A program made the translations under genes and the position numbers. The notes beneath the pieces were generated by a model. It was not told the DNA's origin. It did not search any database and was given only the letters and a program-made list of their open reading frames with translations. Shown piece after piece: positions 32,765-41,043 of a stretch of DNA of 64,000 nucleotides (the stretch's first letter is position 1; each line of letters opens with the position of its first letter). Source of the stretch: Streptomyces gelaticus (GTDB lineage: Bacteria > Actinomycetota > Actinomycetes > Streptomycetales > Streptomycetaceae); NCBI RefSeq assembly GCF_014649535.1, contig NZ_BMTF01000010.1, positions 144,337-208,336 of the forward strand. The letters run 5' to 3'.

Positions 32765-34794
32765 TTCCCGGTCCCTCCAGGACGGTCGGTGGCGATGCGC
32801 AGGACGACGGCGCCGAGCGGGCCGAGGTCGATGTGGTCACGGACGGTGGTTCCGGTGAGCAGGTCGGTGCCACCGACGGCGCAGTGGCCCGTCAGTGGCG
32901 TCCGGGTGGCGTGATCGTTGTGGTTGAGGACGAAGAGGTACGTGCCCTGCGCGCCGGAGCGCACGGTCGCCTCGACGCCCTCGGGGATGTCGAGCACGGG
33001 GCGTACGCCCGCTGCCCGCAGCGCCTCGTCGAGCACCGCTGCGATGCCGTCGCCCAGGTGGGCGCTGACGTACCACGCGGTGCCGGTGCCGTAGGGGTGG
33101 CGGGTGATCGCGGGGCGGCCGGTGAGCTCGCCGGCCGCGTACGCGTCGAAGACCAGCGTGTCCGGGCCCCCGGGCTCGATCCACTCGCTCCACCAGGTGG
33201 CCTCGGCCCCGGAGGCGAGGGGTACCGCCGCACCGTCCGGGATCGGCCAGAACTCGTCGACGGACACCCCGAGCACGTCCCGCAGCGGCCCGGGGGCGCC
33301 GCCGTCGTGGATGTGGTCGTGGCCGTCGACGACGCCGGAAAAGGGCCCGCACACGAGGTGGCCGCCGCCGCGCACATAGTCGGCGACGTGTGCGGCGTTC
33401 TCGGGCCGCAGCAGATGGAGGTTGGGGGCCAGGACGGCCCGGTAGCCGTCCAGGCCGGCGTGCGGGGGCACGAAGTCGATGGTGACGGCGCGGGCGTGGA
33501 GCGCCACGTACCAGGGGCGCAGCAGCTCGCGCCAGCGCATCCGGGCGGAGGGGTGGTCGTCCGCCTCCAGGGCCCACCAGGAGTCCCAGTCGAGGACGAT
33601 CGCCACGTCCGCCGGGGCGGTGGTGCCGGTGACCTCGCCGAGCCGGGCGAGCTCGGCGCCGAAGCGCACCGTCTCGCGCCAGCCCCGGGAAGCGGTGCCC
33701 CGGTGCGGGAGCAGCGCACTGTGGTACTTCTCGGCTCCGGCGCGGGAGGCGCGCCACTGGAAGTACATGATGCCGTCGGCGCCGCGGGCCAGTGCCTGGA
33801 GGGACCAGAGGCGTTGCAGACCGGGCTTCTTGGGGACGTTGACCGGCCGCCAGCTGACGGCGGACGGCGCCTGTTCGAGGAGCAGCCAGGGCCGGCCGCC
33901 CTTGAGGGAGCGCATCAGGTCGTAGTTGAGGGCGGCGTCGACATGGGCGCGGGGGTCGGCGGGGTCCGGGTAGGCGTCGTCGGAGACGAGATCCTCGTGC
34001 TCGGCCCACTTCCAGTAGTCGAGCGCCTTGAACATCGACATGAAGTTGGTGGTGGCCGGTGTGCCGGGACTGAGCTCCCCGAGCGCCTCGCGCTCGGCGC
34101 GGTGGCATTCGAGGAGCGCGTCGGAGCAGAAGCGCCGCCAGTCCAGGAGCTGTGTGGGGTTGACCGGTCCCGGGGCGGTGCGCGGCGGTTCGATCTCGTC
34201 GTAGGTGCCGTAGCGCTGCGACCAGAAGGCCGTGCCCCAGGCGTGGTTGAGGCAGTCCACGGTGCCGTAGCGGTCGGTGAGCCAGGCACGGAAGTGTGCT
34301 GCGGAGCGGGCGCAGAAGCACTCGGTGACGTGGTCGCCGTACTCGTTGTGGATGTGCCACAGTGCGAGGGCCGGGTGGTGTGCGTAGCGTTCGGCGAGGG
34401 TGCGGGTGAGCCGGAGCGCGGCGGCGCGGTACTCGGGCGAGGACGGGCAGTAGTGCTGGCGCGAGCCGAATTCGAGGCGTACGCCGTCGGCCGTGACCGG
34501 CAGGATCTCCGGGTGGGCGCGCACCAGCCAGGCCGGCGGTGACGCGGTCGCGGTGGCCAGGTCGACGGCGATGCCGTGGGCGTGCAGCAGGTCGAGGAGC
34601 CGGTCGAACCAGGCGAAGTCCCAGGTGTCCGGGCCGGGTTGGAGCCGGGCCCAGGAGAATACGCCGACGGTCACCATCGTGACGCCGGCCTCGCGCATCA
34701 GCCCGGCGTCCTCGGCCCACACTTCCTCGGGCCACTGCTCGGGGTTGTAGTCGCCGCCGTACAGGACGCCCGGGACGCGGGTCAGACGATTCAT
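32761..34794 (-). CDS. Beta-galactosidase, GH42
   Basis: The 677-residue enzyme removes terminal beta-galactose (or related sugars). The barrel begins GVLYGGDYNPEQWPEEVWAE, a GH42 hallmark. The acid/base is Glu151 in LWHIHNEYGDHV and the nucleophile Glu308 in WLLLEQAPS. A middle glutamine-amidotransferase-like trimerisation domain and a short C-terminal beta domain follow. The zinc-site cysteines are reduced: ECFCARSA lacks the third Cys of the usual CxCxxC. There is no signal peptide, so it works on imported sugar. ATG 34794 overlaps the permease stop. Confidence 0.9.
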   Translation of the reverse strand: MNRLTRVPGVLYGGDYNPEQWPEEVWAEDAGLMREAGVTMVTVGVFSWARLQPGPDTWDFAWFDRLLDLLHAHGIAVDLATATASPPAWLVRAHPEILPVTADGVRLEFGSRQHYCPSSPEYRAAALRLTRTLAERYAHHPALALWHIHNEYGDHVTECFCARSAAHFRAWLTDRYGTVDCLNHAWGTAFWSQRYGTYDEIEPPRTAPGPVNPTQLLDWRRFCSDALLECHRAEREALGELSPGTPATTNFMSMFKALDYWKWAEHEDLVSDDAYPDPADPRAHVDAALNYDLMRSLKGGRPWLLLEQAPSAVSWRPVNVPKKPGLQRLWSLQALARGADGIMYFQWRASRAGAEKYHSALLPHRGTASRGWRETVRFGAELARLGEVTGTTAPADVAIVLDWDSWWALEADDHPSARMRWRELLRPWYVALHARAVTIDFVPPHAGLDGYRAVLAPNLHLLRPENAAHVADYVRGGGHLVCGPFSGVVDGHDHIHDGGAPGPLRDVLGVSVDEFWPIPDGAAVPLASGAEATWWSEWIEPGGPDTLVFDAYAAGELTGRPAITRHPYGTGTAWYVSAHLGDGIAAVLDEALRAAGVRPVLDIPEGVEATVRSGAQGTYLFVLNHNDHATRTPLTGHCAVGGTDLLTGTTVRDHIDLGPLGAVVLRIATDRPGGTGK

Positions 34795-35648
34795 CCCTTC
34801 ACCGCCCCGCCGAGGAGTCCGGCCACGAACTGCCGCTGGAAGAGCAGGAAGAGGAGCATCAGCGGCAACGTCGCGAGGAGCGAGCCGAGCATCAGGCCCG
34901 AGTAGTCGACACGGGTGAGCCCCGTGAGGGTGTTGAGCGCTACGGGCACGGTGTATTTCTCCTCGGAGTTCAGCATGAGCAGCGGCCAGATGAAGCTGTT
35001 CCACTGCGCCATGAAGGTGAAGATGACCAGGGCGCCGAGCTGCGGGCGCACACAGGGCAGCACGACCCGGTAAAAGGTGCGCAGCTCGCCGGAGCCGTCG
35101 ATCCGGGCCGATTCGAGGAGCTCGTCGGGGAAGTCGACGAAGCCCTGCCGCATCAGCAGGATGCCGAAGGAGTTCGCCAGGAACGGCAGGATCACCGCCT
35201 GGTAGGAGTCGATCCAGCCGACGCTCGCCATCATCTGGAACAGCGGCACGAGCAGCACCTGGAACGGGATCATCATGGTGGCGAGCACGGCGCCGAGCAG
35301 CAGACCCCGGCCGCGGAAGCGGTACTTGGCGAGCCCGTAGCCGCACATGGCGGAGATCAGCGAGCTGAGCGCGGTGTGGACGACGGCGATGCCGACGCTG
35401 TTGAGGAGAACCCGCCCGAAGCCGATGGTGTCCTGGAGCCGCGCGAGGTTGTCGAGGAGCCGGCCGCCGGGCAGGAACGGCGGCGGGGAGTGGAACAGCT
35501 CCGAAGTGGAGTGCGTCGCGGCGATCGCCATCCAGAGGAACGGCACCAGACTGACGACGGCGCCGGCCGCGAGGAGGAGACGGACGAGGTACCGGCCGGC
35601 CCGCCGGGCCGGGTGGATGCGTACGGGGGCCTGCTGGAGGGCGGTCAC
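34791..35648 (-). CDS. Sugar ABC transporter permease (MalG-like), second importer
   Basis: The 285-residue protein has six helices, with LLLAAGAVVSLVPFLWMAIA first. The EAA loop is ESARIDGSGELRTFYRVVLP, and the tail FVAGLLGGAVKG is standard. It pairs with the permease encoded just upstream. Its GTG 35648 overlaps that gene's stop (GTGA), and its own stop overlaps the GH42 start (ATGA). Transport substrate is inferred as a galactose-containing oligosaccharide from the neighbouring GH42 enzyme. Confidence 0.92.
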   Translation of the reverse strand: MTALQQAPVRIHPARRAGRYLVRLLLAAGAVVSLVPFLWMAIAATHSTSELFHSPPPFLPGGRLLDNLARLQDTIGFGRVLLNSVGIAVVHTALSSLISAMCGYGLAKYRFRGRGLLLGAVLATMMIPFQVLLVPLFQMMASVGWIDSYQAVILPFLANSFGILLMRQGFVDFPDELLESARIDGSGELRTFYRVVLPCVRPQLGALVIFTFMAQWNSFIWPLLMLNSEEKYTVPVALNTLTGLTRVDYSGLMLGSLLATLPLMLLFLLFQRQFVAGLLGGAVKG

Positions 35649-36571
35649 CGGCGGCGCTCCCTTCCGAAGGCGACGTACTGGAGGGCGGAGACCGCGGCGA
35701 TGAGGGCGACGACGACCCAGGCGATGGCGGCGGCGTAGCCGAAGTCGAGCTGCTGGAAGCCGACTTTGTAGAGGTAGACGACCGGGGTGAGGGTGGCGTC
35801 GTCGGGGCCGCCGCGGGTGAGGACGTAGTTCTCGTCGAAGAGCTGGAGCGTCCCGATGGTGGAGGTGATCACGCAGAACAGGACGACCGGGCGCAGCTGG
35901 GGCAGGATCACGCGCGCGTACGTGGACACGGTGCCGGAGCCGTCGATCGCCGCCGCCTCGTACTGCTCCTTGCCGATGGACTGGAGTCCGGCGAGCAGGA
36001 TGACGGCGTTGTAGCCGGTCCAGCGCCAGGTCAGGGAGGCGATCAGGGAGACGCGGGCCCAGGCGGGGCTGTTGAGCCAGTCGACCTGGCCGATGCCGAC
36101 GGCGCCGAGGCTCTGGTTGACCAGGCCGCCGTCGGTCTTGAGGAGGACCTGGAAGACGACGGCGTACGCGACGAGCGTGGTGACGGCGGGCAGGAAGTAG
36201 ACCGCTCGCCAGGTACCGCGGAAGCGCAGCCAGGACTGGTTGAGCAGAACGGCGAGGACGAGTGCCAGGCCGATCATCACGGGGACCTGCACGACGAGGA
36301 TGATCCCGGTGTTGACCAGGGACTCCAGGAAGGCGGGGTCGTCGATCAGGCGCCGGTACTGGTCGAGTCCGGCCCAGTGGGTGGCGCCGGCGTCCTCGGT
36401 GGTGAAGCTCTGCAGGAGGCTCGCGCCCAGCGGATAGGCGAAGAAGAGCGCGAAGAGGGCGGCCGCGGGTCCGGTGAAGATCCAGGCGGTGGGGCGCAGG
36501 CGCCTGCGGCGTGCCCGGGCCGGAGCTCGGGTGGGGGCGACGGGCCGGTCGCAGGTGGTGGGGACGGCCAT
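35645..36571 (-). CDS. Sugar ABC transporter permease (MalF-like), second importer
   Basis: The 308-residue protein has an arginine-rich N-terminus followed by AWIFTGPAAALFALFFAYPL and five further helices. The EAA loop is EAAAIDGSGTVSTYARVILP. YVLTRGGPDDATLTPVVYLY near the end is typical of MalF-like permeases. It starts 4 bases after the binding-protein stop, so the reverse operon runs from the binding protein at 37913 to the GH63 gene without gaps. Confidence 0.92.
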   Translation of the reverse strand: MAVPTTCDRPVAPTRAPARARRRRLRPTAWIFTGPAAALFALFFAYPLGASLLQSFTTEDAGATHWAGLDQYRRLIDDPAFLESLVNTGIILVVQVPVMIGLALVLAVLLNQSWLRFRGTWRAVYFLPAVTTLVAYAVVFQVLLKTDGGLVNQSLGAVGIGQVDWLNSPAWARVSLIASLTWRWTGYNAVILLAGLQSIGKEQYEAAAIDGSGTVSTYARVILPQLRPVVLFCVITSTIGTLQLFDENYVLTRGGPDDATLTPVVYLYKVGFQQLDFGYAAAIAWVVVALIAAVSALQYVAFGRERRR

Positions 36572-36575
36572 CGGG

Positions 36576-37913
36576 CTACTTCACCCTTTCCCGGCCGGTG
36601 GCCGCGGCGAGCTGCCGCGCGGCCGAGTCCAGGGCGGCGCGTGGGTCCTTGCCCCGCAGCATCACACCGGTGACGGCGGAGATCATGATGTCGGTGGCCT
36701 TCGCGTCGTCCTCGTTGTACTCGACCGGCGGGATGTTGCGGGCGAGCCGGGCGAACACGTCCAGGGACGCCTGCCCGCCGAAGTACTCCTGTTTCGTGCT
36801 CAGGTACGGGTCGTCGAGCGCGGGCAGATAGGCGGGGAAAAGGCCCTCGTGCCTGAGCATGGAGACCTGGTTGGCCTTGCCGGTGAGCAGAAACTCGATG
36901 AACGCCCAGGCCAGTCGGGGGTTCTTGCTCTGCGCGGGGACGCAGAGCGTGGAGCCGCCGATGTTGGAGGTGCGGATGCCGTCGGCGGTGAATCCGGGCA
37001 GCGGCACCACCGAGAACTTCCCCTTCAGCTCCGGCATCTCATCCGTGAGGGTGCCCGACCACCAGGCGGCGGTGGGCGTGGTGGTGGCCATGCCCTCCTT
37101 GGTGCCGGTGACGAGCCCGTCCCAGCCTTTCTCGTAGGAGACGAGCCCCTTGTCGTGCAGGGTCTTCATCAGCGTGAGGGCCTGCACGGCCCGAGGGGTG
37201 TCGACCGCGACCCGGCCGTTCTTGAAGTAGGACTGCCCCTGCTGCTGGAGAAGCATCGGCAGGATCCCGGAATCGGTGGAGTCCAGGATGAGCAGCTTTC
37301 GGCCGGTGGCCTGCTTGATGCGGACGCCCGCCGCCACGTAGTCGTCCCAGGTCAGCAGCGACTTGGGGTCGACTCCGGCGGCGCGGAAGTAGTCCGTGCG
37401 GCAGTAGAGCGCGCAGGGGCCGATGTCCCAGGGCAGGGCGAGGACCGCACGGTCCTTGCCGGTGACGGTGCGCCACGCGGCGCGGTCGAAGTCGCCTCCG
37501 TAGCGGCCACCGAGGCTCGTCAGGTCGTAGAAGCCGCTGGGAAAGTTGCCTGCGTAGCGCGGCATGTGGCTGCCCTCGACCGTGAGGACGTCGGCGAGGC
37601 CCGAGCCGCCGCGCAGGCCCACGGTGATCTTGTCGTAGGCATTGTCGTAGCCGATGTCGACGACATCGACGGTGGTTCCGGGGTGACGTTCCTCGAAGGT
37701 GCGGGCGAGGCGCTTCATGGCCTTGGCGGCCACGTCCCACGACCAGACGGTGACCTTGCCACTGACCTTGCCCCCTTCGTCGTCCTTCCTGCCGCCGATG
37801 TCGCGGGCCGCTCCGCCGCCCGCGCCACCCATCGCACATGCACCGACCAGGGACGATGCCGCGGTCGCGAAGCCGGTGGCCAGAACGGCCCGTCGGGTGG
37901 GTCCTGTTGACAC
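36576..37913 (-). CDS. Sugar ABC transporter solute-binding lipoprotein, second importer
   Basis: The 445-residue protein has an N-terminal TRRAVLATGFATAASSLVGA followed by Cys, a combined twin-arginine and lipobox signal. The mature domain has KVTVWSWDVAAKAMKRLART, GSGLADVLTVEGSHMPRYAG and the aromatic-rich CALYCRTDYFRAAGVDPKSL. These features belong to family-1 sugar-binding proteins. GTG 37913 follows AGGAGG. It leads the reverse operon. Its upstream region is shared with the GcvPA-like gene and contains an inverted repeat. Confidence 0.9.
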   Translation of the reverse strand: MSTGPTRRAVLATGFATAASSLVGACAMGGAGGGAARDIGGRKDDEGGKVSGKVTVWSWDVAAKAMKRLARTFEERHPGTTVDVVDIGYDNAYDKITVGLRGGSGLADVLTVEGSHMPRYAGNFPSGFYDLTSLGGRYGGDFDRAAWRTVTGKDRAVLALPWDIGPCALYCRTDYFRAAGVDPKSLLTWDDYVAAGVRIKQATGRKLLILDSTDSGILPMLLQQQGQSYFKNGRVAVDTPRAVQALTLMKTLHDKGLVSYEKGWDGLVTGTKEGMATTTPTAAWWSGTLTDEMPELKGKFSVVPLPGFTADGIRTSNIGGSTLCVPAQSKNPRLAWAFIEFLLTGKANQVSMLRHEGLFPAYLPALDDPYLSTKQEYFGGQASLDVFARLARNIPPVEYNEDDAKATDIMISAVTGVMLRGKDPRAALDSAARQLAAATGRERVK

Positions 37914-37929
37914 TCTTGCCTCCTGGAGC

Positions 37930-37963
37930 CTGAATGCCTAATGCTGTATTCAGAACACTGAAT
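37930..37963. promoter_or_regulatory. ATTCAG-AACA-CTGAAT inverted repeat with an extra half-site, divergent promoter
   Basis: ATTCAG (37948-37953) and CTGAAT (37958-37963) form a perfect inverted repeat around AACA. A further CTGAAT half-site lies at 37930-37935, opposite to the first arm and separated from it by 12 bases. The cluster is 17 bases from the sugar-binding-protein start and about 94 bases from the GcvPA-like start. Such arms fit GntR or IclR operators. The GntR/FCD gene at 43026 is a candidate binder. Confidence 0.5.
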
Positions 37964-38056
37964 GACGGAGCCTGCCGTCAAGAGGTGTACACCCAAAGAC
38001 TTTTGCTGCTGTGGTCCATGACCGATCCCCGAGTCGGCTCACGCGAAAGGCGCGGC

Positions 38057-39448
38057 ATGACGTCACCCCAGGACTCCGTCCACACCTACACCCATCCCTA
38101 CATCCCGAACGCGGTCCCGGCCGTGCGGCAGGCGATGCTGGAGGAGATCGGCGCCGAGGGCGTCGAGGACTTCTACGCCGACATCCCGGACGGCATCCGG
38201 CTGCACCGCCCCCTCGATCTGCCGGCCCCACTGCGTTCGGAAGCCGAACTCACCCGCCACATGGAGGAGTTGCTCAGCCGCAACACCTCGACCCGGCAGA
38301 CGCTCAGCTTTCTCGGATCCGGCTGCTATCAGCACCACGTCCCGGCGGTGGTGGACGAGGTCGTCAACCGCAGCGAGTTCCTCACGGCGTACGCGGGCGA
38401 GCCCTACGAGGACCACGGCCGCTTCCAGGCGCTGTGGGAGTACCAGTCGATGATGGCCGAGCTGCTGGACGTCGATGTCGTCAACGTCCCGGTGTACGAC
38501 GGCTTCCAGGCCGCGGGCACCGCCCTGCGCATGGCCGGCCGGATCACCGGCCGCCGCCGCGTGCTCGTCGCCACCGCGATCGACGCCGACAAGCTCTCCC
38601 GGATATGCGACTACGTGCGCCCCGACCACGACGTGACGGTGGTCCCGGTCGACCCGGACACCGGCTGTGCCGACCTCGAAGCGGTGCGCGAGGCACTCGC
38701 CGCCGGCGACACGGCGGCGGTGTACGCGGACTCGCCCTCGGCGCTCGGCATCATCGACGAGGCGCTCCCCCGCCTCGCCGAACTCGCCCACGCCGACGGA
38801 GCGTTGTATGTCGTGGGCTGCAATCCGCTCACCCTCGGCGTGATCGCGCCGCCCTCCGCCTACGGCGCCGACATCACCTGCGGCGACATCCAGCCGCTCG
38901 GTCTGCATCAGAGCTTCGGCGGCGGCAACGCCGGCTTCATCGCCACCCGCGACGAGGAGCGGCTGGTCGCCGAGTACCCGTCGCGTCTGTTCGGCCTCGT
39001 ACCGACGAGCGTCGAGGGCGAGTACGGCTTCGGCGACGTCGCCTACGAACGGACCTCTTTCGCACTGCGCGAGGAGGGCAAGGAGTGGGTCGGCACGGCC
39101 GCCGCGCTGCACGGCATCGGGGCCGGGGTGTACCTCGCGCTGATGGGACCGCAGGGCATGCGCGAGATCGGCGACACCGTCCTCGGGCTCACCGCGTACG
39201 CCCGCAGGCGCCTCGCCGAGGTGCCCGGCATCGAGGTCCCGTACGGCGATGCCCTGCACTTCGCCGACTTCACCGTCCGGTACACGGGCGGCGGGACCGC
39301 CGACGGGGTCCGCGCCGGCCTGAAGGAGCGGGGCATATTCGGCGGCGTGCCGACCGGCGAGCGCGAGGCCGCGTACTGCGTCACCGAAGTCCACACCAAG
39401 GCCGACATCGACCGGCTCGCCGCGACCCTTGAGGAGATCGTCAAGTGA
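38057..39448 (+). CDS. Glycine dehydrogenase (decarboxylating) subunit 1-like protein (GcvPA homologue)
   Basis: The 463-residue protein is homologous to the N-terminal half (subunit 1) of the glycine cleavage P-protein, a PLP fold-type I enzyme. It keeps the order THPYIPNAVPAVRQAMLEEI, SFLGSGCYQHHVPAVVDEVV and NRSEFLTAYAGEPYEDHGRF. Key stretches differ: VNVPVYDGFQAAGTALRMAG replaces the usual ANSSMYDGGTA type. Subunit 1 has no PLP lysine in canonical enzymes, and I see none here. ATG 38057 has AAAGG nearby. Its stop overlaps the next start (GTGA), so the two subunits are made together. GcvH and GcvT genes are not nearby, so ordinary glycine cleavage is doubtful. Confidence 0.85.
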   Translation: MTSPQDSVHTYTHPYIPNAVPAVRQAMLEEIGAEGVEDFYADIPDGIRLHRPLDLPAPLRSEAELTRHMEELLSRNTSTRQTLSFLGSGCYQHHVPAVVDEVVNRSEFLTAYAGEPYEDHGRFQALWEYQSMMAELLDVDVVNVPVYDGFQAAGTALRMAGRITGRRRVLVATAIDADKLSRICDYVRPDHDVTVVPVDPDTGCADLEAVREALAAGDTAAVYADSPSALGIIDEALPRLAELAHADGALYVVGCNPLTLGVIAPPSAYGADITCGDIQPLGLHQSFGGGNAGFIATRDEERLVAEYPSRLFGLVPTSVEGEYGFGDVAYERTSFALREEGKEWVGTAAALHGIGAGVYLALMGPQGMREIGDTVLGLTAYARRRLAEVPGIEVPYGDALHFADFTVRYTGGGTADGVRAGLKERGIFGGVPTGEREAAYCVTEVHTKADIDRLAATLEEIVK

Positions 39449-41043
39449 CCGCCCACGTGCCCGTGTCCGTCTCCCCCGAGGAAGCGCGCATCGCAGACAA
39501 GCCGCGCCTGCGCCGGTTCCGGCAGGCGTCCTGGGACGAGAAGCTGATCTTCGAGCTCGGTTCGCCGGGCGAGCGCGGCGTCCTCGTCCCGGCCGCGGAC
39601 CCCTCCGTCGAAAGGCCCGCGATCCCCGCCGCCCTGCGCCGCGCCGAACCGCCCGCCCTGCCGGAGATGTCCCAACAGCAGGTCCTGCGCCACTACTTGC
39701 GTCTCTCGCAGGAGAATCTGGGTGCCGACCTCAACATCGACGTCGGCCAGGGGACCTGCACCATGAAGTACAGCCCCAAGGTGAACGACCAGTTCGTCCG
39801 CGACCCGCGGATCGCGGCCCTGCACCCCCTCCAGGACGAGGACACGGTCCAGGGCGTCCTCGGGATCATCCACAGTCTGGAGCAGCTCCTGAAGGAGATC
39901 TCCGGCATGGACCGGGTCTCGCTCCAGCCCGGCGCGGGCTCCGCCGCGATCTACGCCAACGTGGCGATGATCCGCGCCCACTTCGCCGCGCGCGGCGAGC
40001 TGGAGCAGCGCGACGAGATCATCACGACCATCTTCTCCCACCCGTCCAACGCGGCCTGCGCGAAGACGGCGGGCTTCAAGGTCATCACCCTCCACCCGGA
40101 CGCGGACGGCTACCCGGACATCGAGGCGCTCAGGGCGGCGGTCGGCCCGCGCACGGCGGCACTCCTGATCACCAACCCCGAGGACACCGGCATCTACAAC
40201 CCGCGCATCGAGGAGTTCGTACGGATCGTCCACGAGGCGGGCGGCCTGTGCTCGTACGACCAGGCCAACGCGAACGGCATCCTCGGTATCACCCGGGCCC
40301 GGGACGCGGGCTTCGACCTGTGCCACTTCAACCTGCACAAGACCTTCTCGACGCCGCACGCGTGCGGCGGCCCGGCGGCCGGGGCCTGCGCGGTCACCGA
40401 GGAGCTCGCCCCGTATCTGCCGCGCCCCACCGTCGAGTTGGACCCGGAGACGGGTGCGTACCGGCTGGACGACGACCGGCCCGAGTCCATCGGCAAGATG
40501 CGGCCGTTCTACGGCGTCGTGCCGAATCTGGTCCGCGCGTACGCGTGGATCATGTCGCTCGGTGCCGAGGGCCTGCGGGCCGCCGCCGAGACGGCCGTCC
40601 TCAACAACAACTACCTGCTCCACAAGGTCCGGCAGATCCCGGGTGTCTCCGTCCCGTACGCGACGGGGCGCCCGCGCGTCGAGCAGGTCCGCTACAGCTG
40701 GCAGAAGCTCCACGAGGACACCGGCCTGCACTCCGAGGACATCGGCCTGCGCGCCGCCGACTTCGGTACGCACTACTGGACCAGCCACCACCCCTACGTG
40801 GTGCCGGAACCCATGACACTGGAGCCCACCGAGTCCTACACGCGTGCCGACCTCGACGAGTACGCGGCGATCCTCTCGGAGATCGCCCGCGAGGCGTACG
40901 AGGACCCGGAGACCGTGCGCACGGCGCCGCACCGTTCGACCATCCACCGGGTACGCCCCCAGGCCCTGGACGACCCCGCGGTCTGGGCGGTCTCCTGGCG
41001 CGCCTACCGCCGCAAGGTGCTGGGCGGGGCGGGCCGCCGGTGA
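39445..41043 (+). CDS. Glycine dehydrogenase (decarboxylating) subunit 2-like protein (GcvPB homologue)
   Basis: The 532-residue PLP enzyme subunit is homologous to GcvPB. The Schiff-base lysine is Lys299 in CHFNLHKTFSTPHACGGPAA. Canonical proteins have HKTFxxPHGGGGPG, so the glycine-rich loop is changed here. The loop usually reading SAHGTNPASA is IFSHPSNAACAKTAG, and the usual DGANLNAIMG is DQANANGILG. The N-terminus is longer than usual by about 20 residues. Overall order is otherwise kept (GTCTMKYSPKVND, GMDRVSLQPGAGS). It is coupled to the previous and next genes by GTGA overlaps. Decarboxylation or deamination of an amino acid other than glycine is my inference. Confidence 0.85.
   Translation: MTAHVPVSVSPEEARIADKPRLRRFRQASWDEKLIFELGSPGERGVLVPAADPSVERPAIPAALRRAEPPALPEMSQQQVLRHYLRLSQENLGADLNIDVGQGTCTMKYSPKVNDQFVRDPRIAALHPLQDEDTVQGVLGIIHSLEQLLKEISGMDRVSLQPGAGSAAIYANVAMIRAHFAARGELEQRDEIITTIFSHPSNAACAKTAGFKVITLHPDADGYPDIEALRAAVGPRTAALLITNPEDTGIYNPRIEEFVRIVHEAGGLCSYDQANANGILGITRARDAGFDLCHFNLHKTFSTPHACGGPAAGACAVTEELAPYLPRPTVELDPETGAYRLDDDRPESIGKMRPFYGVVPNLVRAYAWIMSLGAEGLRAAAETAVLNNNYLLHKVRQIPGVSVPYATGRPRVEQVRYSWQKLHEDTGLHSEDIGLRAADFGTHYWTSHHPYVVPEPMTLEPTESYTRADLDEYAAILSEIAREAYEDPETVRTAPHRSTIHRVRPQALDDPAVWAVSWRAYRRKVLGGAGRR

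Noticed and set aside
29708..32914. A 1068-codon plus-strand frame across the GH63 gene
   Set aside because: The minus strand encodes a strong YgjK-like enzyme; the plus-strand reading is Gly/Arg/Val-rich noise.
38057..41043. Calling these genes the housekeeping glycine cleavage P-protein
   Set aside because: No gcvH or gcvT nearby and several signature loops are altered; Streptomyces usually carries a fused gcvP elsewhere. I therefore kept the neutral label.
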